The translations under genes and the position numbers were made by a program. This document shows, piece by piece, positions 26,511 to 32,564 of a stretch of DNA of 34,169 nucleotides. Where the stretch lies: positions 1-34,169 of the forward strand of contig CAYWBO010000023.1 in assembly GCA_964456625.1 (NCBI GenBank), written 5' to 3'. Source of the stretch: Sulfidibacterium sp964456625. GTDB taxonomy: Bacteria > Bacteroidota > Bacteroidia > Bacteroidales > F082. Each line of letters begins with the position of its first letter. Position 1 is the stretch's first letter. The notes beneath the pieces are model-generated. The model did not search any database. It saw only the letters and a program-made list of their open reading frames with translations, and was not told the DNA's origin.

Positions 26511-26903
26511 ATGAAAAAACTATTGGCACTTTCCGCAATGGCGGTATTTTTTCTCATTGCATGTTCAAGTCCCGGGCATCAGTTAATAGGGACATGGAAA
26601 GTCAGTAAGGTAGAAACTAATTTTAAAGATACGAATCTGCCCAAAGCAATCATTACTCATATCAAAGATGAACAAAAAAATCTGAGTTTTAAAATCATAA
26701 ACGACTCTTTGATGGTGCTGATTCTGGACAAAAACGCTCACGAAGCTAAATGGAAAATTGATTCCAAAACCAAAGTAATCAAATACTATTTTAACGACCA
26801 GAAAAATTCGGTGTACACATTAGGTTCGCTGGAAGGCAATGAAATTGTAACCGAATCGCATACTCCCTTAGGAACGCTAACGGTTATTTTCAGTAAACAG
26901 TAA
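26511..26903 (+). CDS. Small lipoprotein, lipocalin-like, unknown function
   Basis: The protein is 130 residues. It has a signal with lipobox LIAC (Cys18), so it is membrane-anchored. After it, HQLIGTWKVSKVET is the typical opening of lipocalin-like proteins (G-W hallmark), and the rest alternates short beta strands (SFKIINDSLMVLILD, AKWKIDSKTKVIKYYF, TLTVIFSKQ) consistent with a small barrel. No function can be assigned. It has its own consensus promoter and stands alone, facing a convergent minus-strand gene. Confidence 0.75.
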   Translation: MKKLLALSAMAVFFLIACSSPGHQLIGTWKVSKVETNFKDTNLPKAIITHIKDEQKNLSFKIINDSLMVLILDKNAHEAKWKIDSKTKVIKYYFNDQKNSVYTLGSLEGNEIVTESHTPLGTLTVIFSKQ

Positions 26904-26918
26904 GGGTATTTTAATTTA

Positions 26919-26964
26919 ATACCGGCACATAAAAACACCATCCGCTTTTTAACAAAACCGGTAT
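26919..26964. terminator. Weak inverted repeat between convergent genes
   Basis: ATACCGG (26919-26925) and CCGGTAT (26958-26964) pair across a 32-base loop, followed after CGGGG by TTATTTTT. It may serve as a terminator between the convergent genes, but the loop is long. Confidence 0.25.
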
Positions 26965-26980
26965 CGGGGTTATTTTTAAT

Positions 26981-27229
26981 TTAAAGATTCTCGATCAAAT
27001 CTCTGATTTCCTGGGTTTCTGTTTCAACGTTGTAAGAAGGCTTCGCTCTTCCTGCTTTATCATACCAGTAATTGGCGTTCCACTCATCTCCCTCTCTCCG
27101 GTAAAGACAGGCCAGAAGCCATGCGGCCTCAGGGGTCTCTGAAAGTTGCAGAACGAGGTGTGCTTCTTCGTAATTCTCTTCTTCGATCAGATCGATGGCT
27201 TCCAATAATTCATCCTTACCTATCATCAT
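26981..27229 (-). CDS. Small protein of unknown function, TPR-like, conserved-looking
   Basis: The minus-strand frame is open up to 27346, but the first 39 residues of that version look unlike protein-coding sequence. The ATG at 27229 (or 27226) gives an 82-residue product starting MMIGKDELLEAIDLIEEENY. The body EAAWLLACLYRREGDEWNANYWYDKAGRAKPSY is a two-helix repeat ending in a pattern (YWY-KAGR) that I have seen in small proteins of other bacteria, without known role. It follows the LuxE-like gene (closest possible start four bases after its stop), so both are co-transcribed and may work together. There is no catalytic motif. Confidence 0.6.
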   Translation of the reverse strand: MMIGKDELLEAIDLIEEENYEEAHLVLQLSETPEAAWLLACLYRREGDEWNANYWYDKAGRAKPSYNVETETQEIRDLIENL

Positions 27230-27349
27230 CTTAAGATTGGTAAACATAAACGAATTTATGCCTGTGAAATTATGTAAAAGATCAATAACATCCAATTTTT
27301 GGGCCGTGAATATCCGGAAGGATTCTGAAAAGACACCGGAATGCAAAAT

Positions 27350-28342
27350 CTATTGCACCAATAGGTTACATCCGCGGATGTCGCTGTTGTCAAAACGACC
27401 CAACACTTCGAAACCGTCGTTGGGTAATTTTTTGCCTAAATCCTGCGTGGCAATGAAAGAACAGGAATGAATATTGGCCAGGTCTATCACGTTGATACCC
27501 CCGGTTTTTCCTTCCTGTAAAATGGTGAGCGGATCGTTGACATCACGGATCAAAACCCGCATCCAGGGCGGCATTTCAAAATGACCTTTCCCCAGGGAAT
27601 AGGCCTGCGACAACAACTCTGTCATCCCGTATTCCGAGAAGATCTTATCCACGCCAAAAGCCGACTTCAGCTGAGCATGCAGCTCTTCGCGCACCATTTC
27701 TTTCCGATTTCCTTTCATCCCTCCGGTTTCCATCAAAATAAGATCGGGAAACTGTACAGGAAACTGTTCCGCCAGATCCAGCAAAGCATAGGTAACGCCG
27801 AGGAGAACCACTTTTTTCTTCTCATTTTGCAATTCCGACAGAACCCTCGAAAGCTTTTCATAATCGTGCAAATAAAAACCGCCTCTGGGGTCGCCGCTCC
27901 ATTCCATCAGTTTTTTTGCCATATGCACCAGCGAGGACCCTTCCCTTTCGAGATAGGAAGGCAGTAGTGCCAGAAAAACATATTCTTCGGGGGCACCAAA
28001 AAAATCCCGGAACCCCTGTAAAACACTTTCTTCATAAAGAGCCAGGTCTTTTACATAATGCTTACTGGTCTGCATACCGGTGGTACCGCTGCTGGTAAAT
28101 ATCACTTTTTCCTGAAAGGATCCGGTGACAACCTCGTGGTTCTTGAAAAATTCAATGGGTAGAAAGGGAATCTTTTCAATGCGGTCAACGGTAGCGGGAT
28201 GTACACTCAGGGCACTTGCAAACTGCTGGTAAACTTTGTTGTGCTCGTATTGATACCGAAATACCTCGAGCGCAAGCGAGGTAAAATCAGCTAGGTTGCT
28301 GAGTTGAAATATTTTTTCCGTTAAACGGTCTGTGTTTGTCAT
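27350..28342 (-). CDS. LuxE-like acyl-protein synthetase (ANL superfamily)
   Basis: The protein is 330 residues, near the usual length of LuxE/acyl-protein synthetases. The ATP-binding signature is TSSGTTG at about residue 84 (IFTSSGTTGMQTSKHYV). LMETGGMKGNRKEMVREEL and FSEYGMTELLSQAYS follow, the latter being the adenylate-binding YGMTE motif of the ANL fold. The DLANIHSCSFIATQDLGK region supplies the later D-G motif. In luminous bacteria LuxE activates fatty acids for a reductase. No luxC or luxD is here, so the orphan probably activates another carboxylate, and its substrate is unknown. A -7 box on the minus strand (TATTTTTG, 28375-28382) lies just upstream, beyond the tRNA terminator. Confidence 0.8.
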   Translation of the reverse strand: MTNTDRLTEKIFQLSNLADFTSLALEVFRYQYEHNKVYQQFASALSVHPATVDRIEKIPFLPIEFFKNHEVVTGSFQEKVIFTSSGTTGMQTSKHYVKDLALYEESVLQGFRDFFGAPEEYVFLALLPSYLEREGSSLVHMAKKLMEWSGDPRGGFYLHDYEKLSRVLSELQNEKKKVVLLGVTYALLDLAEQFPVQFPDLILMETGGMKGNRKEMVREELHAQLKSAFGVDKIFSEYGMTELLSQAYSLGKGHFEMPPWMRVLIRDVNDPLTILQEGKTGGINVIDLANIHSCSFIATQDLGKKLPNDGFEVLGRFDNSDIRGCNLLVQ

Positions 28343-28374
28343 GAATGACCTCAGTCTTACTAAATAAGTAGAGA

Positions 28375-28382
28375 CAAAAATA
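28375..28382 (-). promoter_or_regulatory. Predicted -7 box of the LuxE-like gene
   Basis: The minus strand reads TATTTTTG, matching TAnnTTTG. No TTTG is seen at -33. The start would be near 28368, about 26 bases before the ATG, and the upstream tRNA terminator makes a separate promoter necessary. Confidence 0.4.
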
Positions 28383-28393
28383 CGGTATAAAGC

Positions 28394-28420
28394 AAAAACC
28401 CTGCACTTCCGTGCAGGGTT
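28394..28420 (-). terminator. Intrinsic terminator of the tRNA-Pro transcript
   Basis: Perfect ten-base arms AACCCTGCAC (28397-28406) and GTGCAGGGTT (28411-28420) with a four-base loop. On the minus strand the stem is followed by a T run. It begins ten bases after the tRNA 3' end. Confidence 0.88.
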
Positions 28421-28429
28421 TCTATTCTG

Positions 28430-28504
28430 TCGGGGTGAGAGGATTCGAACCTCCGGCCTCGTCGTCCCGAACGACGCGCGCTAACCGGGCTGCGCTACAC
28501 CCCG
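28430..28504 (-). tRNA. tRNA-Pro (anticodon CGG)
   Basis: 75 nt on the minus strand. The acceptor CGGGGTG pairs with CACCCCG, followed by discriminator A. The D-arm stem is GCGC/GCGC. The anticodon stem CGTCG/CGACG encloses loop TTCGGGA, giving anticodon CGG. The T-arm holds TTCGAAT. No CCA is encoded. The first 21 bases are also present as an orphan copy at 28872-28892, and the stop codon of the GIY-YIG gene upstream lies inside this tRNA (positions 8-10). The consensus promoter for this gene now lies about 400 bases upstream, before the orphan copy. Confidence 0.96.
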
Positions 28505-28505
28505 T
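28484..28505 (-). repeat. 22-bp direct repeat, copy inside the intact tRNA-Pro
   Basis: It covers the first 21 bases of the tRNA (CGGGGTGTAGCGCAGC onwards to the GGT of the D-loop) plus one base before it. It is identical to 28872-28893, and the two copies are 388 bp apart. Confidence 0.9.
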
Positions 28506-28755
28506 GATTTTTTCCATCAATCCATTTAAAAACAGCCTCTCGTTTTTTCAGGCTTTTCAGATATCTTTCCAATTTCATCGCTTCTGATCTTGAATCAACT
28601 TCTTTTGCAAAAAGTAATTTCCACGGTCTCTTCCCGGAAGTATAAACGTTTTTTCCACCATTATGTCTGTCCAAACGTTTTTGTACATCCTGCGTTTGGC
28701 CAATATACAGCGAGCCGTCTTTTTCTGAGATTAATATATACGTAAAGAACTTCAT
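28495..28755 (-). CDS. GIY-YIG family endonuclease-like protein, overlapping tRNA-Pro
   Basis: The protein is 86 residues from the ATG at 28755 (MKFFTYILISEKDGSLYIGQ). An upstream in-frame ATG at 28818 would add 21 residues, but the shorter start matches the family's usual opening. All parts of the single-domain nuclease are present: TYIL and LYIG (the GIY-YIG strands), the catalytic Arg in QKRLDRHN, the GKRPWKLLFAKEV strand, and the metal-binding Glu in AMKLERYLKSLKKRE. Such small proteins occur in many bacteria with little known function; relatives are homing endonucleases. The last codons (GGG GTG TAG) are tRNA-Pro acceptor bases and the stop is tRNA positions 8-10. A small hairpin (28765-28777) precedes the start. 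Confidence 0.88.
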   Translation of the reverse strand: MKFFTYILISEKDGSLYIGQTQDVQKRLDRHNGGKNVYTSGKRPWKLLFAKEVDSRSEAMKLERYLKSLKKREAVFKWIDGKNHGV

Positions 28756-28821
28756 TTCATTATTGTTGGCTCCCAACGCGCTAATCCCGAAAAATAGAAA
28801 ATTTTCAATTTTCTTCATTTT

Positions 28822-28869
28822 TCGAGGATCCTCGATTTTGTTGCGAAATCAGAGATTTCGGCAAAATCG
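28822..28869. repeat. Nested hairpin and palindrome at the border of the GIY-YIG unit
   Basis: CGATTTTG (28833-28840) pairs with CAAAATCG (28862-28869). Inside it CGAAATC (28844-28850) pairs with GATTTCG (28854-28860). Adjoining is the perfect 14-bp palindrome TCGAGGATCCTCGA (28822-28835). The structure ends two bases from the orphan tRNA fragment, as expected for an element end or recognition structure. Confidence 0.75.
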
Positions 28870-28871
28870 GG

Positions 28872-28893
28872 ACCGGGCTGCGCTACACCCCGT
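28872..28893 (-). pseudogene. Orphan tRNA-Pro 5' fragment (22-bp repeat copy)
   Basis: Identical to the first 21 bases of the intact tRNA-Pro at 28484-28504 plus one flanking base. It stops in the D-loop, after which the sequence diverges. It sits directly behind a consensus promoter, where an undisturbed tRNA gene would be. Confidence 0.88.
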
Positions 28894-28905
28894 AAAATGG
28901 GTCTG

Positions 28906-28936
28906 CAAAATTAATAAACCCGAATCAATTAGCAAA
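28906..28936 (-). promoter_or_regulatory. Consensus promoter of the original tRNA-Pro locus
   Basis: On the minus strand TTTG (28936-28933), a 19-base spacer and TAATTTTG (28913-28906) match the -33/-7 consensus. The start would be near 28899, a few bases before the orphan tRNA fragment, so the GIY-YIG gene and the intact tRNA now probably share this transcript. Confidence 0.65.
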
Positions 28937-28989
28937 TATTTTATTTACGAAACTTTACTTGAAATTCATCGTCTGCAAAAAACTATAAC

Positions 28990-29520
28990 TTACTGAATCA
29001 ATACCTGTACCTGCGGAAGTGCTCCTTCTTCTACCCGGATGTTGAAACTTTTAGTCACGGTTTGCCCGTTCAGGAACTGAATCCCGGCCACATACGTCCG
29101 AAGAAAATGCTCATAGGGGTCTTCTTTATGATTTTTGGGTGGCGGGCACTTTTTGACGGAAATCGGAACCTTGATCATGATCGGCTGAGAGTATACTTTT
29201 CCGTTTGTAGCCGAGAGCCCTCTTCCGGTTGCATTGACAAAACGGACATGTGCCAATGCATTTCTATCATTCCGAATGAATGTCGGGGTTGCAACCTCAT
29301 ACATCCGGAGGAGATTACTTCCCACGTTGGTGAGCGTAACGGTGACACGATAAAAGTCTTCTCCCTTTTTTTCTTTGCGTTTCAAGGTTTGATAACTGGC
29401 ATCGATACCATTGATATTTTGAACTTTTCCTTCCTGCAACTCAACATAGCCCTGGGCTTGTGAAATTCCGGTACCAAAAACCAGGAAGATAAAAAGGTAG
29501 GAAATCAAAACTTTTTTCAT
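28990..29520 (-). CDS. Exported protein of unknown function
   Basis: The protein is 176 residues with a signal peptide (MKKVLISYLFIFLVFGTG, cleaved near SQAQ). It is not recognised. The mature part is predicted beta-rich, with DFYRVTVTLTNVGSNLLRMYEV resembling an Ig-like strand pair and NATGRGLSATNGKVYSQPIMIKV further on. There is one CPPP segment and no catalytic motif. It is probably periplasmic or outer-membrane associated. It has its own consensus promoter at 29596-29625 and is followed by the tRNA locus in the same direction. Confidence 0.7.
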   Translation of the reverse strand: MKKVLISYLFIFLVFGTGISQAQGYVELQEGKVQNINGIDASYQTLKRKEKKGEDFYRVTVTLTNVGSNLLRMYEVATPTFIRNDRNALAHVRFVNATGRGLSATNGKVYSQPIMIKVPISVKKCPPPKNHKEDPYEHFLRTYVAGIQFLNGQTVTKSFNIRVEEGALPQVQVLIQ

Positions 29521-29595
29521 GACGATTTTATTTAATTACGAATAAACCTTTACGGAGAAATTGCTGTTTTAAAGCTTATTGAAAGCAATATCAAA

Positions 29596-29625
29596 CAAAT
29601 TTAAACTCTTTTTCCATAAATCAAA
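29596..29625 (-). promoter_or_regulatory. Consensus promoter of the exported-protein gene
   Basis: On the minus strand TTTG (29625-29622), 18 bases, TAAATTTG (29603-29596). The start would be near 29589, about 69 bases before the ATG at 29520. Confidence 0.6.
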
Positions 29626-29764
29626 ACTGGAATAGCCGTCATATTTTGAAAGTCCGGAAAAGTATTTCCCAAAACCAGACAGGCCGTCGCTTTTCCATGA
29701 TCTTTATCATTGCAATTTTTTATCACTGATTTCCTGTATTTACCTTTAGAAAAGCGAGAAAACG

Positions 29765-29772
29765 TATTTTTG
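29765..29772 (+). promoter_or_regulatory. Predicted -7 box of the metallophosphoesterase operon
   Basis: TATTTTTG matches TAnnTTTG, 43 bases before the ATG at 29816. A TTTA at 29745-29748 is a weak -33 candidate. The rest of the 295-base divergent region (29521-29815) shows only the opposite-strand promoter. Confidence 0.5.
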
Positions 29773-29815
29773 TTACCCTGTATTGGCTGAAACTAATTTT
29801 AAAGCTATGTGAAAT

Positions 29816-30970
29816 ATGAGGAATCCCAAATTTCTTGTTTTCTTTTCGATCATCCTGATACTCTACGCCAGTATCAATTATTACATTCTGCACCGTGGGC
29901 TTTCGCTGATAGAAAAGGGAAGCCCGTGGCGGACACTGCTGACGATCTGTATTGTGGTTTTTGCGGCCTTGTTCATTGCGGGCCGGTTTCTGGAAAGAAG
30001 GATGATCAACCCGTTTTCAGCCACGGTAGTCTGGGTGGGGGCCTTCTGGCTGGCGTTTATGGTCTACATTCTGCTCCAGCTGATTTTGATCGACTTTGTC
30101 GGCCTGCTGGATCACTGGTTCCAATTCCTGCCATCCTTTGTGCATACGCATCCTGCCGCGACGAGAAAAATCCTTGGAATCGCGGTGATCGTCATCAGTT
30201 CCGTGGTGGTAGTCGCAGGACACATCAACACCTGGTTCCCGAAGATCAAAAATCTGGACCTCACAATCCATAAAAAAGCCGGAAACCTCAAGGAGCTGAA
30301 CATCGTGGCCTTTTCGGATGTGCATCTGGGCACGCTGATAGAAAAACGACATCTGGCAGGCATCATAAAAAGAGTGAATGCGCTCAAGCCCGATATCATC
30401 CTGATCGCAGGCGACATCATCGATGAAGACATCAACCCGGTGATTCGCAGTAATGTGGGCGAAACACTCAAAATGCTGCAGGCGAAATACGGCGTCTATG
30501 CTGTAACCGGAAACCATGAATATATCGGCGGTGTGGTCAAAGCAAAGGATTATCTGACAAACCACGGAATCCGGTTACTCAGCGATACGGCTGTGCTCAT
30601 CGACCACAGTTTTTATGTGGCAGGAAGAGAAGATCTGATGAAGAACCAATCGGCATACAAAAGAAAACCCCTGATGGCAATCACGGAAAGCCTTCAAAAG
30701 GAACTTCCCCTGATCCTGATGGATCATCAGCCGTTCCGACTGGAACAGGCAGCAGAAAACGGCGTGGACCTGCAACTTTCGGGGCATACGCATCACGGAC
30801 AGCTGTGGCCTTTCAACTACATCACCAGCCTGGTTTATGAAAAAAGCTACGGTTATCTCCGCAAAGGAAACACGCATTATTATGTCTCCTGCGGTGTCGG
30901 GGGTTGGGGACCGCCCATCCGGACCGTCAGCCGGCCCGAAATTTTAAACATCAAACTTCATTTTGACTAA
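29816..30970 (+). CDS. Membrane-anchored calcineurin-like metallophosphoesterase (YkuE/YaeI type)
   Basis: The protein is 384 residues. Four hydrophobic segments (about 6-25, 40-57, 70-95, 118-136) anchor it in the inner membrane, and the catalytic domain follows: FSDVHLG (Asp168, His170), IAGDIID (Asp200), TGNHEY (Asn233, His234), and SGHTHHGQLWP at the end. Related proteins such as Bacillus YkuE act on phospholipid or nucleotide-sugar-type substrates; the substrate here is unknown. It is first of three closely spaced genes (11 bases to each next one). GTGGGWGP-like residues near the end (GVGGWGPPIRT) are typical of the subgroup. Confidence 0.88.
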   Translation: MRNPKFLVFFSIILILYASINYYILHRGLSLIEKGSPWRTLLTICIVVFAALFIAGRFLERRMINPFSATVVWVGAFWLAFMVYILLQLILIDFVGLLDHWFQFLPSFVHTHPAATRKILGIAVIVISSVVVVAGHINTWFPKIKNLDLTIHKKAGNLKELNIVAFSDVHLGTLIEKRHLAGIIKRVNALKPDIILIAGDIIDEDINPVIRSNVGETLKMLQAKYGVYAVTGNHEYIGGVVKAKDYLTNHGIRLLSDTAVLIDHSFYVAGREDLMKNQSAYKRKPLMAITESLQKELPLILMDHQPFRLEQAAENGVDLQLSGHTHHGQLWPFNYITSLVYEKSYGYLRKGNTHYYVSCGVGGWGPPIRTVSRPEILNIKLHFD

Positions 30971-30981
30971 AATTTAAAATC

Positions 30982-31326
30982 ATGGAAACACAAGATAAAC
31001 TCTTTATTCTCTGGACCAGCGGCGAAAAACTCACCTTCGACGAAATGGTCTTTATGTATGCTTATAATAGTATGAAACACCAGTGGTGGAAAGAAATTAC
31101 ACTGATCATCTGGGGGGCAGCCACCGATCTGGCCGGAAAAGACAGTCAGGTGCAGCACAAGCTGAAAAAAATGCAGGATGTGGGTATCGAGATCTCAGCC
31201 TGCAAGGCCTGCGCCGATGATTTAAAATACACCGAAACACTCGAAAACATAGGCGTGGAAGTAAAATATTGGGGGACGCCCCTTACTGAAATTCTGAAGT
31301 CGGGCGCCCGGCTTATCACCATTTAA
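30982..31326 (+). CDS. DsrE-like family protein
   Basis: The protein is 114 residues, single domain. KLFILWTSGEK, ITLIIWGAATDLAGKDSQVQHKL and the cysteine pair in SACKACADDL resemble the DsrE/DsrF-like fold (small alpha/beta proteins, some handling sulfur through a conserved Cys). The role is unknown; the Cys pair at about residues 73 and 76 would be the reactive site. It lies between a metallophosphoesterase gene and a flavin-reductase-like gene in one tight operon. Confidence 0.78.
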   Translation: METQDKLFILWTSGEKLTFDEMVFMYAYNSMKHQWWKEITLIIWGAATDLAGKDSQVQHKLKKMQDVGIEISACKACADDLKYTETLENIGVEVKYWGTPLTEILKSGARLITI

Positions 31327-31337
31327 TTTACAGTATC

Positions 31338-31868
31338 ATGATGGAAAGCTTACAAAACATCCCTCCTGTTGAATTTTTGACCCGTATCAACCATCTGCTC
31401 GACAAACGATGGTTCTTGCTCACATGCGGCGATTTTGAAGAACATCATTTCAACACCATGACCATTTCCTGGGGCTCGCTGGGCATCATGTGGAACAAGC
31501 CCTTTGCCATGGTAGTGGTGCGCCCGACGCGTTATACCTACGAATTCATGAACCAATATGATGATTTCACCTTGTCGGCTTTCCCGAAACAGTTTCACAG
31601 AGATCTTTCCCTGTTGGGAGCAAAATCAGGACGGGACGGCGATAAGATCGCGGAGACGAAATTGCATCCGGCAGCTTCCGAAATTGTAAAATCTCCCGCT
31701 TTCGCGGAAGCGGAGTTGATCCTGGAATGTAAAAAGATCTACTGGGACGATATGAAACCGGAGAACTTTCTGGATTCTTCCATTTTCAAACATTACAAAA
31801 ACAACGACGAACACCGGATCTATTTCGGGGAGGTACTGAAGATCCGGGGAACTTCGGAATTTATCTAG
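31338..31868 (+). CDS. Flavin reductase-like FMN-binding split-barrel protein
   Basis: The protein is 176 residues (a start two codons shorter in context, at 31341, is equally possible because the frame begins MM). The segment HHFNTMTISWGSLGIMWNKPFAMVVVRPTRYTYEFMNQ is the FMN-binding beta barrel of flavin-reductase-like proteins, with the usual T-S-WG and R-P--YT spacing; FTLSAFPKQFHRDLSLLG continues it. It should bind FMN and reduce a flavin or small electron acceptor. The partner is unknown. It is last of the three-gene plus-strand operon and ends five bases from a convergent gene. Confidence 0.83.
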   Translation: MMESLQNIPPVEFLTRINHLLDKRWFLLTCGDFEEHHFNTMTISWGSLGIMWNKPFAMVVVRPTRYTYEFMNQYDDFTLSAFPKQFHRDLSLLGAKSGRDGDKIAETKLHPAASEIVKSPAFAEAELILECKKIYWDDMKPENFLDSSIFKHYKNNDEHRIYFGEVLKIRGTSEFI

Positions 31869-31873
31869 TTATC

Positions 31874-32533
31874 TTACCGGATATCGAAAATACTTCGGTC
31901 CACCTCGGCAAAATCAGTAATCACCCGATGGTTCCATTTGCCGTAATCCCTGTCGTCAGATTTTACAATGATAATTTCTCCAGCCCCGACGTTTTCGGCG
32001 GCTTTGATGCCCGGTTCGGAATCTTCAAAGATCAGAACTTCATCACTGTTAAGGCCCAGCACATTCAAGGCTTCATGAAAGATCTGCGGATCCGGTTTGC
32101 TTTTGATGGAACCGTTGCTGTGGATCACCTTCGAGAGATCGAAATATTCCCCCAGGTTTAAGTACCTGAAATAAAACTCCACATTGTGGAAGTCGGAACC
32201 GGTGGCAATGGTGAACGGGATGTTGTTTTTTTTCAGAAACTGAAAAAGATCCACACTTCCACTTGCCAGCTGCAATTTCTGCTCTAGGCACAATACCTGA
32301 TACATATCCTCCTTTTCGATACTCAGCCGCTTTATTTCCTCAGGAGATAATTTTTCAGGCCATATCCTGTCCAGAATATATTCGTTGTTCCTGCCGTGGA
32401 TGATGTCATCCTTTTCCTCTGCATCCATCGACAACCCGTACTTGTCCAAAAAGACATCCCAGGCCTGGTAATGCAATTCCGTATCCCAGAACAACGTTCC
32501 GTTAAAGTCGAAAACAACGCCTTTAATTTTCAT
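31874..32533 (-). CDS. HAD-superfamily phosphatase, beta-phosphoglucomutase-like, atypical DxN motif
   Basis: The protein is 219 residues. The Rossmann-type HAD domain with an alpha-helical cap (about residues 18-85) matches the beta-phosphoglucomutase subgroup. Motif I reads FDFNGTL: the nucleophile Asp9 is present, but the second Asp (acid/base) is Asn11. Motif II is ATGSDF (Thr), motif III KSKPDPQIF (Lys), and motif IV FEDSEPGIKAA (Asp). Loss of the second Asp usually weakens phosphatase or mutase turnover, although some HAD proteins carry this exact change. It lies 31 bases after leuS on the same strand and is probably co-transcribed. The substrate is unknown. Confidence 0.85.
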   Translation of the reverse strand: MKIKGVVFDFNGTLFWDTELHYQAWDVFLDKYGLSMDAEEKDDIIHGRNNEYILDRIWPEKLSPEEIKRLSIEKEDMYQVLCLEQKLQLASGSVDLFQFLKKNNIPFTIATGSDFHNVEFYFRYLNLGEYFDLSKVIHSNGSIKSKPDPQIFHEALNVLGLNSDEVLIFEDSEPGIKAAENVGAGEIIIVKSDDRDYGKWNHRVITDFAEVDRSIFDIR

Positions 32534-32564
32534 GAAATCGTATTCAAAATGTGATAATTAGTAG

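Larger units (their letters stand above)
28484..28871 (-). mobile_element. Candidate 388-bp tRNA-inserted GIY-YIG homing element
   Basis: On the minus strand the order is consensus promoter, tRNA-Pro bases 1-21, nested hairpin, palindrome, GIY-YIG gene, then a second copy of tRNA bases 1-21 leading into the rest of the tRNA. The simplest history is insertion of a 388-bp unit at base 21 (D-loop) of tRNA-Pro, bringing a replacement 5' end so that the tRNA stays functional. A tandem duplication of the tRNA start with capture of the gene would look the same. The repeat identity is direct evidence; mobility is inference. Confidence 0.55.

Noticed and set aside
27230..27346. N-terminal 39-residue extension of the small gene after the LuxE-like gene
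   Set aside because: The extension lacks protein-like composition and the conserved-looking part starts at the Met pair at 27229-27224, although the longer start cannot be excluded.
28770..28792. A second tRNA remnant near TTAGCGCG upstream of the nuclease start
   Set aside because: Only eight bases in a row match the tRNA-Pro D-arm, too short to separate from chance.
28901..28980. Ten-base direct repeat GTCTGCAAAA at 28901-28910 and 28971-28980 as a second border of the GIY-YIG unit
   Set aside because: It lies outside the tRNA repeats, does not flank the nuclease gene, and part of it belongs to the promoter; chance in AT-rich sequence is likely.
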